This document shows positions 11,706 through 23,477 of a stretch of 64,000 bases of DNA, piece by piece; positions within the stretch are counted from its first letter, which is position 1, and the number at the start of each line of letters is the position of its first letter. Source of the stretch: Nymphaea colorata (lineage: Eukaryota > Streptophyta > Magnoliopsida > Nymphaeales > Nymphaeaceae). Below the pieces are notes generated by a model. It had not been told where the DNA came from and made no database searches. It was given only the letters and a program-made list of their open reading frames with translations. The translations under genes were made by a program, and so were the position numbers. The stretch covers positions 12,394,505-12,458,504 of the forward strand of contig NC_045140.1 in the NCBI RefSeq assembly GCF_008831285.2, in the 5' to 3' direction.

Positions 11706-13183
11706 GTGAAGATGGAGTTGCTCGTACCGGTGGAAGGCCAGTTGGTCAAGGTACAAAATGAGAAGGAAACCATAAACCTGAAATATGTTACTTGGCAGCA
11801 TCATGACAAGCTTCTCCTAAGTTGGATCATCTCATCACCTTCTAAGACTATTCACACTCAAGTCATTGGTTTGGAAACATCACTTGAGGTGTGGATTGCT
11901 TTGAGTCATCTCTGGTAATGGAACATGTTTGTCAATATCTAACATTCTGAGCTCTTTTTTTAATAGTAGTATATCTGAATTTATGTTGGATAAAAACCTA
12001 CATGTTCCTCCTTTGAATAAAGATTTCTTTCTGTGGAAAAATTTGCCTAAGGCAATGGAGTAGTGTTAACACTTGATTGCAATCAATGTTGGAATCATGA
12101 TAAATATTAAGGGCAGCAATACATTAGTAGTGAGGCTGAGAATGGTCTTCATAAGTTAGAAATTGATGCTCTATATAAAAGTTGAAATTTGCTTTGTAGG
12201 AGACAACATTAAATGTGCTGATTATTTCAAATTACAGTGTCTTGTGTTTAGTGATGTGTGGGGTCATCCCCAGTTTGCAGAATATGAGGAAATAGATTTT
12301 GCATTATATTTTTTGAAGCCTATTCTACATTCACTTGGATCTACATGCTTAAAAGAAAAATCTGACATGATGGATGCAGTCAATGATTTAAATAGTTTGT
12401 TGAAAAACTAGTGGAAAAACAAATTACTTACCCTCACTTGGTGGAGATGAATTTTGATCTTTCAACTAGAGGTTAAGATAGGCCATAAAAATTCTTTCCC
12501 ACACACAAGACTATAATGTATATATAGGATGTCTTTATTTCAGAAGACTGTAATGTCCACATATTGTAACCACCATTGCTGATACTCACAAAGATTATTT
12601 CAAGAGTAATAGTTTTCAGCAAGGTCGACCCATTCCCATATAGGTAGAACCTGCCATTGAGTTGTTGTGAAAGCCACTAAGGCTCAGTGGAACAAAATGT
12701 TCAAAATACCTCTGAACCAAAACCGAAGAACCTAGAATTGCCAACTTCTAGTCATAACATGCCTCATGAGCCTGAACCATTGGCACAATAACAATAAACA
12801 GTTATTGATAATGTCACCATTGTACCCAATGTATCCCAACAAACCTGCAAACTCATCTCATGATCACTGGGAACCTGAATAGTACCAGAAAACCAAGTCT
12901 TTGAGTCCAAGTATGCATTGTCTACAACCATGGTTGGAGAGTGTTACACCTGAAACTGAATCCACTACCTACTTTGAAGACATTAAAAATCCCATTTGGT
13001 TTTGTGCCATGGAAGAAGAATTTCAAGCCCTAGAAAAGAATCGGACTTGGATTCTCATGCGACCACAGAATATTCAAAATGCATGTTGCAAATGGGTCCC
13101 CAAGATTAAAAGAAAGTCGAATGGCACACTTGAGAGAGATTTGTCCAGACTTATGGCCAAAAGCTTTCTTCAAGAACGAGGTG
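11706..13183 (+). pseudogene. Copia gag-pol remnant continuing the right-arm element
   Basis: In order along the plus strand: a gag segment (11,706-11,918) containing KYVTWQHHDKLLLSWI and TQVIGLETSLEVW; gag/pre-integrase and integrase scraps (12,163-12,411) including LVFSDVWGHPQFAEYEE; and the start of reverse transcriptase (12,960-13,183) with AMEEEFQALEKNRTW, CKWVPKIKRKSNGT and LMAKSF. There are stops and frameshifts between the pieces. The reading stops abruptly at 13,183, where the duplicated cystatin segment begins. A fragment of the same family lies inverted at 16,915-18,210 and decayed relatives are at 44,991-46,650 and 50,219-50,610. Confidence 0.8.
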
Positions 13184-13667
13184 GAAAACAGGACGCTCCT
13201 TTCAAAGGAAAGGAACGTGAACATCACAAATCTAAGCATGTCAAAGAAAGTGGAAGAGAAAGTAGAATAAGAATCACATTAGCATTTTGCGATGTAGTCC
13301 AACATTAATCACAATAATTAATTTTGAGACCTAAACGAAACAATCACCATTAAAGGCTTGGACTAGTCGTATTGCTTAAAAGGAGGATAACTTTTAAAAT
13401 AACAAGTCTCAAGATTAGGAGGATAACGTTTAAAATAAAAGTCTCAAGATTAGGGAAGCTGTTCATATATAACTAATCGGTATCTTGAGGGGAGCGAGAA
13501 TAGACGTGCAAGCCATTTCGTAGTGTTTACCATTGACTGTGTCGTCCCAAGCATACATGTTCTGGAACTATATGTCTTCCCCTAATTTCTTTAATTTGGC
13601 TCCTTCAGATAAGTAAATGAAAATTCATCACCAGCTATGATCCCAGTGTGCCCTCCCTGGCCGCACT

Positions 13668-13674
13668 TATAAAT
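13668..13674 (+). promoter_or_regulatory. TATA box of cystatin copy 2
   Basis: TATAAAT lies 126 bases before the ATG at 13,800, as in copy 1. The 5' leader between the two is almost identical in both copies, so both copies kept the same core promoter. Confidence 0.6.
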
Positions 13675-13799
13675 GGGAGTTGTGTCCAAGGACCTTACAC
13701 ATCAGTCCTCTTACTATTTCATCATAACCAGAGCTAGCTTTCTTCCTAGCTCTAGCTCTAGCTCCACAAGCCTCCCAACATCACCCGTCCACTATCGCT

Positions 13800-14249
13800 A
13801 TGGGTCGTCTCCTACCATTTCTCCTTCTCTCTATGACTTTCTTTGCAGCAATGGCCTTTGTGGCCACTGCTTATCATGATGATCATCATGACAATCACGA
13901 TCACCATGATGATCATCATGATAATCACGATCCTCATCGTCCAGAGCCCCACTGGGTTCATGTTCCCCTTGCAGAGAAGGACAACCATATTCAAGAATTG
14001 GGCAAATCTGCCGTAGATATGTACAACAAGCAAAACCATGCCCGCCTCTTTTTTCTGCATGTCATCGCTGCAGAGAAATTAGAGCGTGCCCCTGGGCACT
14101 ACAGCTATAGGCTGCTCATTAAGGCTCTTCCCCCTCACCGCCACCATCCAGAGTTTTACAAGAGCCAAGTTATGGAAGATGCAGCACGCCATGGAAAGCC
14201 ACCAGTCCTCAGCTTTGGTTACTTTGTGCCTGCCTTCAACCTGCATTAG
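13800..14249 (+). CDS. Secreted His/Asp-rich cystatin-like protein, copy 2 (intact)
   Basis: An intronless open frame encodes 149 residues, close to the usual size of a secreted single-domain plant cystatin. Residues 1-24 form a signal peptide. About 25-45 is a His/Asp repeat built from HD and HHD units with one HDNHD. About 50-110 is the cystatin-like domain with W at about 51, the helix motif IQELGKSAVDMYNKQ and the strand YSYRLLIKAL. The C-terminal tail is His/Pro-rich and ends in a Phe/Tyr-rich stretch (FGYFVPAFNLH). The usual first inhibitory hairpin QxVxG is not present; LERAPG stands in its place, so protease inhibition is doubtful. The His/Asp arm could bind metal ions (inference). 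It lies between copia fragments, with its own TATA box. Confidence 0.75.
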   Translation: MGRLLPFLLLSMTFFAAMAFVATAYHDDHHDNHDHHDDHHDNHDPHRPEPHWVHVPLAEKDNHIQELGKSAVDMYNKQNHARLFFLHVIAAEKLERAPGHYSYRLLIKALPPHRHHPEFYKSQVMEDAARHGKPPVLSFGYFVPAFNLH

Positions 14250-14504
14250 TTAAATCCCTATATTTATAACGGTTGAAGCTATAATAAGAATTAGCCAGGA
14301 TGACACTTTGGCTGCTTCCATGTTGAAAAAAAATACTTATATAATAAATAGTGTGTTAAGTTCATCAGACTTAGCACTGCTACATATATATCTGCATTGG
14401 TTCTTTATGTTGTTGGACTTTCTCGTTTGCTTCATGACTATGTAACAGATTTTATTATTCTGTCATGTGTCTTTCCTATGTTCCCCTTTGTCTACTTCTT
14501 GCTA

Positions 14505-14640
14505 GGGATGGGCATGGGGCTGCCCGGCCTGATTCAAAGTTGGGCTTGGTTCGGCCCAAGGCCTGTGCTGGTGGCCCAGGCTAGACCTGATGTTAAAAAA
14601 AATTAATACATAAATTCAATATATAAATAAGTATTTATAA
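14505..14640. mobile_element. GGGC-rich hAT-like end
   Basis: TAGGGATGGGCATGGGGC followed by CCCGGCC and GGCCC words resembles the GC-rich ends of plant hAT-type non-autonomous elements. A close relative lies at 18,330-18,420 in the same orientation, preceded by the same arm-type sequence. No matching opposite end was found, so it appears truncated. Confidence 0.4.
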
Positions 14641-14676
14641 CGAAAAATACATAAAAATATGGGAAAAATAATTGTA

Positions 14677-14830
14677 GCACTACAAGGAAATATGTTTTTA
14701 GCGACAACGCCACAAAAGCAGTCACTATGACTCCGTAGCAATGATTTTATCTGTGCCTACAGCAGCTGCTAGCCGTGCCTATTAGCACCGTAGCTAAAGA
14801 TTTGTAGGCACGGTTATTTTTATGTATATA
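14677..14830 (+). mobile_element. CACTA-like 5' end with subterminal repeats
   Basis: CACTACAAGGAAATATG is a textbook CACTA-type terminus. It is followed by short degenerate repeats (GCACCGTAGCTAAAG, TGTAGGCACGG, GTGCCTAC words up to about 14,815). No transposase and no matching opposite end were seen downstream. Confidence 0.55.
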
Positions 14831-14882
14831 TATATATATATATAGAGATAAAGAGAGAGAGAAAGAGATCTAAAGAGAGAAA
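14822..14882. repeat. (TA)n(GA)n microsatellite
   Basis: A TA tract is followed by interrupted GAGA words, placed just after the CACTA-like end. Confidence 0.85.
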
Positions 14883-16914
14883 GCCCACCAGTAATTTTTA
14901 TTACAAAAAAATTTTATTTACGTAATAATAAGTATCAGATTAACCTTGACAATTTCCATTTTGTCATTGATATCACAAGTCAACTCTGGCTTCTTCTCTC
15001 AAACATTCCCATCAACATCATTGTCATTTTGATGGTCTCCAACCTCAACCTTTTGTAATAAAATCAAACATTATGTAATTCACAATCACTTCATTTTATA
15101 TCTCCTGCTCCGGAATTCTGACACCCAAACAATAGAAAATGTATGTTATAGATCTCATTAACTCACATAGTTTGGAAATATAATATAATACCAACATTTT
15201 TAGGAACATCCATGATTAATATTCTGAGATCAACAAAGATAGTGGAAAAGGAAATGGTTAAAAAGATGAAATAACCATATGCATGAAGTACTTGAAGGCA
15301 ATACAAACAAACAAAAATCTGGTAAAACGATTAGAAGAGTTGATGAGTTGTCGAACATCAATTCTAATTCTATGACTGACAAAGTTTTTGTTGTATATTA
15401 CCGATTGAAAATATTTATCTTAAAAAATAGAAGATGTACAATATGATACACGAACAAGCAAAGGGATTGCTGTAGTTTGGACAAATGACCCCTGCAACCC
15501 AGTAGTATAAGCTACTAAGCTCCAATAGCAATGACTTGCGTGGGTGGCAGACAATTAGATGTCATAATAAACAGCATCTACTACACTTGATATTTTTCAT
15601 ACGGAAAAGTAGACCAAAAACCCATGCATTACTTCTCCGATGTCTTCTTTCAGATGCTTCCACATCTTTGTCGGGATATCTTGTACTTTCCTATTTGTTT
15701 TAGGTTTCATGATGCATCAGTAAATTTCTACTATATTGATATTTTGCAAAATTATAAAATCTCACATGTGCATATAACTACTACAAGGAAAAAGATATTT
15801 ACTAACCGCATTGCTTGTGTTAGTGAATGTCTCTTCTAATTTAAAATAAAATAAAATAAAATTGACCACCAAAATTTCTAGGAATGTGTTAGTACAAAGA
15901 AACAATTATCTAGCAAGAGAATACCTGGTTACAAGATCCACAGCAGCAAAACCATATCTAGACTACAAAAACATAAAAAATAAACAATAAAAAACTTTTA
16001 GAAAGTGAATAAAATTAACATTGAGAAATAAAATTAAAATTACCTGCACATGTCTTAGAGTAGAACGACGATTTAAGAGATATTAAAATACTTCCCAAGG
16101 AAAAGTACTTCTGTCAGGAAGTGTCAAGTATGTTCAGTCTATTGCCGGCATGTAAAACTCATTATTTAGATACAAATGAAAGACAGAAAGTAACATAAAT
16201 AATCAAAAGAAACTCATTTAGAGGATGTTGTTCACCCAACTGACTAGCTTGCAAAAACAAAATGTGTGTGCATTTTATTTACAGTCATCTGGTTTCTTCC
16301 ATTTTTGGTTTCTCTTTAAGTCATTCATTTGAAGCTGGAAAAGAAGTACAAAATATTTCACTTCTTAATCAGATTAGTTACTTTCACAACATCATGATAT
16401 GATCATAGGTTTTGTACAAATTGTTCCTCAAGTGCTAAACTTTAGAGACGGTTCAATTGGTTATATGGTAGATAATTCATTCTTCATGAGACACATAGAC
16501 AAGTAAAAGGGCTGGCACTAGCTTCCATGCATCTCCACGATGATAGCCTCCATACTATCATAAGCTAACATCTGTGCTTGAAGAACATCTACCACAGTCA
16601 AAATTCTCCAAATAGGAGGATAAGCAAAACGACTAGAAAAGTGTATAAAAGGAAGCCGCCATGTTCATGCAACTCACAAGTATCATTGATATTAAGGCCG
16701 GATGACATCATTCTCATTGTCTGAACAAAAGATAATAATAAATCTTTGTGAAATTTAATACCATGTACAAGAATAGGTTAAACAAGATTATATATTATCA
16801 AGACTGAAATAGGGGAAGGAAGCTGGAAAAGAACAATTAAAATTACACTACATATTATAATAAGCACTTGAATATTGCTTGTATGACTTGTCATCTTAGA
16901 TTATAAAGTTCAAA
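14883..16914. other. AT-rich interval without a recognised gene
   Basis: About 2 kb of AT-rich sequence. A second CTACAAGGAAAAAGA word at about 15,782 resembles a CACTA-type end and is followed by ACTAACCGC/GTTAGTGAATG, but it has no partner. Short open frames show no recognisable domain. Nothing else is supported. Confidence 0.5.
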
Positions 16915-18210
16915 TTGGAAGACCATGGCAAGCCCTTTGGTGTGATGAGCAACCAATTAAAAGAGGAAAAATCAATGTTTGATAAAACTAGTTCATGGAG
17001 TGAAAATCTTGAATTGTCAACTTCTAGTCATAGCATAAATTTCAAGGAAGTTGCACAACCTGCCAGATGTCTAACAGCAAATCTTTGTTTGAGAGACCCA
17101 ATAAGCAACTCAAGGAACTTATTACAATTTTTAGTCACGAAAATGTCATCAACATAAACTAGGATGACTGTTAAATATATTTTTGTTCCTGAAAATGAAG
17201 AGACAAGTCTGTCATAGAACTTATATGACCAGGATGCATGAGTGTCATTTTTTGCTCTTGAATTCATGCCCTTGGAGCCTGTTTTTAGCTATACGAGGCC
17301 TTGTTTAGCTTGCACACATAAGTACAGTTTCCCTATTAACACATCCTATTGGTTGAGACATGTAAACAGTCTTAGAAAGTTATTCGTTTAAGAATGCATT
17401 GTTCACATCCAATTGTCCATCATTCCAACCACAAGCAGCAGCAACTCCAAGAATAATTCTAGTAGAGGTTGTTTAACCACATGACTAAACTTTTCACAAA
17501 AGTCCATCTCCTTCTTCTTGAACAAAGATTTTGGCCACATATCTAGACATATATCTCTCAACTGTGCCTTTTGACTTTCTTTTAATCTTGGAGACCGACT
17601 TGCAGCATACATTTTGAATATTCTGTGGTGGCACGAGAGTCCATGTCTCATTCTTTTTTAGGGCTTGAATCTTCTTCCATGCAACAAAACAAAAGAGAAT
17701 TTTTAATGTCCTCAAGGTTGGAAGCGGATGCAGTTTCAGGTGTACTACTCTCCAACCATGGTTGTAGACAATGCATACTTGGACGCAAAGACTTTTGGTT
17801 TTCTAGTTCTATCAAGGTTCCTAATGATCATGGAATTAGTTTTCAGGTTTGTTGGGATGCTCTAGGTATAATGGCGGCATTATCTTGAACTGTTTGTTGT
17901 GCCAATGGTTCAGACTCATTAGGCATGTTATGACTAGAAGTAGACAATTCAAGGCTCTTTGGTTCTGGTTTAGAGGTATTTTGATCATTTTTGTATCATT
18001 GATCCTTTGTCGGTTTCCTTACTACTCAATGGTAGGTTCTACCTATAGATGAGAATGGGTCAGCCTTGTTCTCTTGGAGACATGCCATCGATGGTCTCCT
18101 TATTTTTGTCAAAGCAAATTCATGCTTGTTGAAAACCATAACACTTGAAATAATGTCTTTGTGAGTCTCAACAGTGATGGGTTAATCTATACCTCACAAA
18201 AACACATATC
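16915..18210 (-). pseudogene. Copia reverse-transcriptase remnant, inverted relative of 12,650-13,183
   Basis: Read on the minus strand from 18,210: gag-pol linker sequence matching 12,655-12,900; the start of reverse transcriptase (17,715-17,494) with QALKKNETWTLVPP, KSVSKIKRKSKGT and YVAKIF; DGQLDVNNAFLN (about 17,425-17,390); then VILVYVDDIFVTKN (about 17,160) with the YVDD catalytic box. Several frameshifts and stops are present. It continues further into the polymerase than the plus-strand fragment, which stops at the cystatin joint. Confidence 0.8.
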
Positions 18211-18221
18211 TACCCGCATTG

Positions 18222-18420
18222 TTTCTTTATGTTGTTGGACTTTCTCGTTTGCTTCATGACTATGTAATAGATTTTATTATTCTACATATAGGTGTCTTTC
18301 CTATGTTCTCCTTTGTCTACTTCTTGCTAGGGCTGAGCATGGCCTGCCTGATTCAGAGTCCGGCTCAGTTGGGGTCAGGTCCTGTGCTGGTGGTTGGGGC
18401 CCGACCTGATGTTAAAAAAG
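18222..18420. repeat. Second copy of the arm-type plus hAT-like junction (cf. 14,402-14,600)
   Basis: Begins TTCTTTATGTTGTTGGAC exactly as at 14,401 and follows the same path through CTTGCTAGGG into GGGC-rich sequence. The direct duplication is about 200 bp with moderate divergence. It is followed at 18,513 by another CACTA-like end. Confidence 0.75.
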
Positions 18421-18512
18421 TTTTAAATATATAAATTTAAATACATAAAACTATAATAAAAATAGTTATACTCGGTTTCAGCCCAACTCAGTCTGAGAAG
18501 TTGTCCAGCCAG

Positions 18513-18894
18513 CACTACACCAAAAACATGTTTTAAAGACACATGGTTCCCCACATGTGGAAGACTATGTGCCCGGACCATATGAGCATAAGTTTGCGGG
18601 GTCTTTTCCTTTTCCGTGTCATGAAGGCCAAACATCGACCTATTTAGAATATGCATTCCACACTTCCTTGACATCTTCCTCTGCCCACGCACTCTTTCTT
18701 CCTATGAAATTGTGGTGAGGGGGGGAGGAAGAGTGTTACCATAAGCATTTCTGTTTGACTCGGGCCTTCAGCTACAAAAATTCAGTGAGTTTAGAAAGCA
18801 TAAACACAAGAGGTGGCTTTCGAATCCAAGAAAACCCTTCCCACAACATCTGAGGTGGGCTTTCTTCCTTGGGCGATATTTTATCTCTAGTGAC
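18513..18894 (+). mobile_element. CACTA-like end, cut by copia at 18,895
   Basis: CACTACACCAAAAACATG starts the segment, followed by repeats around CACATGGTTCCCCACATGTGG. The sequence is then interrupted by the minus-strand copia element and resumes at 24,594. The opposite end was not found. Confidence 0.45.
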
Positions 18895-19296
18895 TGTTCA
18901 GAATTATGGAGTGGAAAAATTAGAATAACAAAGGTTTAAAAAGACAGAGAGAGGCATGAGATTACGTGGTTCGGCATTACTGCCTACATCCATGAAGAAG
19001 GGGGAACAAACTTCATTAAACTGCTCTGTTCTGAGTTACATGCTTTGCTGAATTACATTTACGTCTTTATAAAGACAGGGGATGAACAAGAGATAAGGAT
19101 AGATGTTGAGCCATCGAGAGATTCTCGAGATGGCATCTCATCCTAACAAGAGAACCATCTAGAGAAACATGAGAAGGCAAGTTAATCTTTAGCGAGAGAA
19201 ACTTGAGATGACATTCTATCCTATTAATCTCTCTTGTTTTCTTTCAACTGTCAGAGATTTACCATGTGTTCCTCCTCCTTCTATAATAAGAGAACA
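18895..19296 (-). repeat. 3' LTR of copia element 1
   Basis: 402 bp. On the plus strand it runs from TGTTCAGAATTATGG to AGAGAACA. It matches 24,188-24,588 with scattered differences. Confidence 0.92.
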
Positions 19297-19329
19297 ATCT
19301 CCCCCTCAAGTTGGTGCACAGATATCTAT

Positions 19330-22300
19330 CTATCCCAACTTGTGAATTATAGTTTGATGTTTTTCCTTTGCCAAACTTTTGGTAAATATGTCGGCCAATT
19401 GCTTGTCGCTTTTGACATGAAGTGTTTGAATGGTGCTATCCTGGATCTTCTCTTGTATGAAATAGCAATCGACTTCTATATGCTTGGTTCGTTCGTGAAA
19501 CACCGGATTAGCTTGAATGTAGATAGCGGCCATGTTGTCACACATGAAGCTTATGGGTCCATGGGTTTCAATATTCATATCCTTTAATAACGCTTTAATC
19601 CATATCAGTTCACGTGTGCAAGCTGCCATGGCTTTGTATTCAACTTCTACGCCCTGGCAACCACTGATTGTTTTTTACTCTTCCATGTGACAAGATTACC
19701 TCCAACAAGGGTGCAATATCCAGAGGTTGATCTCCTATCATTTGGGTCGCCTGCCCAATCAGCATCACAATATCCAATGACATCTAATGTCTATCCTCGC
19801 TTCATTAAAATTCCTTTCCCGGGAGTTCCTTTAAGATACCGAAGGATTCTATGAAAAGCATCGACGTGTGAAGACCTGGGCTTGTGCAAGAATTGGCTTA
19901 TAAGACTAACAGAATACATGATGTCTGGTCTAGTAAAAATAAGATAAATAAGTTTTCCAACAAGTTTTTGAAAACTTTGGACATTCCCGACAAGGTCGCC
20001 TTCACCATTTTTCAATTTGCAATTCATTTCAAGAGGTGTATCGGCGGCTTTTTCTCCAATGTTACCTGTCTCCTTAAGTAGATGTAGAGTATATTTTCTC
20101 TGACATATGACAATACCTTTATCTGAGTGTGCAACTTCAATCCCTAAGAAGTATCGCAAGACTTCTAGATCCTTGATCTCAAACTGTTAAGAAATGTCTT
20201 CACGTGAAGCATAAAAATGTCATCATCACCTTTCAATATAATGTCATCAACACATACCAGTAGGATGATAATTTTAGATCCATGAATACGAGTAAACATG
20301 ATGTAATCTGTCGAACTTCGTTTAAAACCACATTGAACAAGAGCATCACTAAGTCGAGCAAACCATGCTCGAGGAGATTGCTTGAGACCATAAAGAGTTT
20401 TTTTCAGTTTGCATGCATAGCCACTCTTACTGCTTACACCAAGAGGAATTTCCATATACACTTCCTCAGTAAGCTCTCCATTGAGGAAGGCATTTTTCAC
20501 ATCTAGTTGCATCAAGTTCCAGTTTTTATTTGCTGCAATTGATGACAAAGTTCTGATAGTATTCATTTTAGGAACTGGAGCAAATGTTTTTGAGTAATCA
20601 ATACGTTCAGTTTAAGTGAACCCTTTGCAACAAGTCGCGCCTTGAACCGCTCAATAGTTCCATCACTTTTGTATTTGATTTTGTATATCCACTTGCAGCC
20701 AACTAATTTCTTTCCCTCGGGAAGAGGCACCAAATCCCAAGTCTGATTTTTCTCTAGAACATTCAGTTCTTCTTTCATAGCTTCCTTCCACTGAACATGT
20801 TTGATGGCTTCTTCAAAGTTTTTTGGTTTGGTGTGGAGATAAGTGTTGAGGACATAGTTCCTATAGGTTGGTGAGAGATGTTCAAGGGTTAGATATTGGT
20901 CACTGGAATAGAATCGGTCTGTAGAAAGGTTGGTGTAATAATCACTGAGTTTTGTAGGTGGTCTTGTAAGGCGGGATGATCGATGCACATGTTGGTCTTC
21001 TAGGGGTATGCCTTGAGGTAAAGTGGTAGTTTCTTCTAGGGTGACAAGGTTAGTGATAGGTTGAGGAGCTACAATAGGTGAGTTGGAAGTACTATCATGA
21101 GTGGTAGGTATTTTTAGTTCAAGGAAATGGTCTATGATGGGTCGAACAGGTTCAATGGTAAAACTTGAGGAGTTCATGGAGCCATTATTGGTTTTCTTCC
21201 CCTGATTTGGTGTCTCAAAGAATGGTTCCTGCTCAAAAAATTTGACATCATGGGAGACAAGAAGTTTTCCAGTCATAGAATCATAGCATTTATAGCCACT
21301 CTTTTTGCTTGAATATCCCCAAAAAATGCATTTAACAACACGTTTCTCAAATTTGTTTCTAAGATGTTCTTGAATATGAATATAACATTTGCAACCAAAT
21401 ACTTTTAGATGTTGAACAGAGCACTTTCTATCAAGAAGATGTTGAATAAGGATTTCATAGTTTATACTAGAATTTGGAATTGTGTTAGACAAGTAACATG
21501 TAGTGGAAATAACATCAGTTCAAATATAAGCAAGAACATTCATATGCATCATAAGAGCACTTGAAATATTAAGTAATTGATGGTTTTTCCTTTCAGTTAC
21601 GCCATTTTGGTGACGCATCCCTGAGCAGGTGTACTGAGGTTCAATGCCATTCTTTCCTAGGAATGACTTTAGAGTGTCATTTACATACTCTCCACCATTG
21701 TTAGAACAAAGTTTTTTAATTTTCATGTTGTACTGAGTTAAAATCATGCTATAATATTCTTCAAATACCTTAGGAACCTCACTTTTATTCTCAAGTAAGT
21801 ATATCCATGTCATTCTAGATTTATCATCAATGAAGGAAACATAATACCTGAATCCTAAATATGGTGCCTCAGGAGTAGGTCTCCAAATATTAGAGAAAAC
21901 AAGATCAAAAAAATTAGAGGACCTTTTACTAGAAGTGTAGAACGGTAACCTTGTAAATTTTGCAAATTCACAAGCATCACAAGCCCAATTTTCAATGACA
22001 AGGTTGGGAACAAGCCGCTGCAAACTGCTATCTGATATGTATCCAAGACGGGCATGCCACTTCTTGTAGTTTGACTCGTTCAAATTTTTTCTGCTAGTGA
22101 GAAGACTGACGTCGCATGAATCTATGACATAGAGACCTTCATGTTCTCGATCTCTACCAATCACTTTCTTCGTGCCCTATTCCTGAAAAGTCACCTCCTT
22201 TGACAAGGAAATAACCAAGCAATCATGAGATTTGGTTAACTTGCTAACAGATATCAAGCTGGTACTTATTTTTGGAACATATAAGACAGTAGACTTGATT

Positions 22301-23477
22301 CCTTTGTCAAAAAAAAAAAACTACTTTTGCCAATGCCATCAACACCAATTGGACTCCCATCAGCAGTAAAAATATGTTGTTTTTGCCCTTTGTCCATCTC
22401 ATCTAAGTTTGTTGGGTCACTGGTTACATGATTGGTGGCTCCAGAATCAATCACCCAAGGTGAACATTTAGAAATTGTCATTAAAGTAAAGTTCTTACCT
22501 TCACTTGAGTTCCCGATAAGTTGGGATGTAATGAGGTTGGTAGTCTTTGCAAATTTCTGATAAAATTTCTCAAGGTCATCTTTAGTCACAAAGTTTGCAA
22601 GATCTGGTGATCTTGAAGATTTTTCTCTGCTAGGATGTCCAACCAGCTCCCAACAGCATTCCCGAGTATGCCCAGTTTTCTTACAGTGGGTGCATTTTAG
22701 ACGTGATCGACTCCTTTGGCCATTAAAGCTCTCGGCACCTAATTTGAAGTCACTTTGTTTGTTGTCACCTTTTGTATAACATACCAACTTATCACTGTTG
22801 TTGTCATTGGTGTCAAGTTTTGGAGGGATATTCGTGGCTTTCCTTCGAGCCACTTCACGTTGTATCATTTGGCACACACTATAAAAAGATGGCAGGGGAT
22901 TGGAATTAAGTACCTGGCTACGTAGAGTCTCATACTCTTCCAAGGCCATCCAAAACCTTAAAGATTTTGTCTTCATCAAATCTTTTTTTATATACTTCTG
23001 GATCAAAAGTGTTGGGTGGTACTGAAGTAATTCGTCATATAGGCTGTGCATTTGACTGAGGTAGAGAGTAATAGCTTTATCTCCGCGTGATCTCATTTTG
23101 AATTTCATAAACACGAGCGAGATTGTTTTGCTCACCAAACATTTCTTTCAAGTTGTCCTAAATGTCCTTAGTTGTTTCCACATAAAGAAGAAGATTAGTA
23201 ACTGATGAATTCATGGAATTAATGAACCATGACATAACCATGTCATTTTCACTCTCCCACTAACGATATTTTGGATCATTCTTTTCTGGTGGCTTTATGT
23301 CACCATTGAAGTATCCCACTTTGAACGACTACTCAGAAACAGTCTGGTTGCCTTTGTCCAACTTAGATAGTTTGGGCCTGTGAGACGTTATGAGGTAATC
23401 TTTAGAGTGTTATTGCCTTGATCAGATGATCCACTCTTAGAATGGCAAACTTTTCCTTCTTGGTGTGTTGTTGCCAT
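19330..23477 (-). pseudogene. Copia element 1 gag-pol polyprotein (decayed)
   Basis: Translation probably began at ATG 23,475-23,477 (MATTHQEGKV). In order: early stops in gag near 23,390; gag body 23,138-22,500 with the zinc knuckle CTHCKKTGHTRECC; protease WVIDSGATNH near 22,440; a break near 22,266; pre-integrase WHARLGY and the CDACEFAKF finger, then integrase (22,164-21,520) with NNGGEY and NGVTERKNH; integrase C-terminus VFGCKCYIHI and the start of reverse transcriptase (21,492-20,563) with WKEAMKEEL and KWIYKIKYKSDGT; a frameshift near 20,570; reverse transcriptase with QLDVKNAFLNGEL and CVDD in place of the usual YVDD (about 20,250); then RNase H pieces to ADIFTKSL (about 19,375). The changed catalytic box and the breaks mean it cannot be autonomous. 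Confidence 0.9.

Larger units (their letters stand above)
13184..14402 (+). repeat. Duplicated segment carrying cystatin copy 2
   Basis: This is the second copy of 5,131-6,362. Its left end is fused directly to a copia reverse-transcriptase fragment. The joint lies around GAGGTGGAAAACAGGACGC, with homology to copy 1 starting at GGAAAACAGG. Downstream, 14,402-14,503 continues with arm-type sequence that is better matched at 18,222-18,330. Confidence 0.9.

Noticed and set aside
19234-20081. Plus-strand frames across copia element 1
   Set aside because: Antisense shadows of reverse transcriptase and RNase H.
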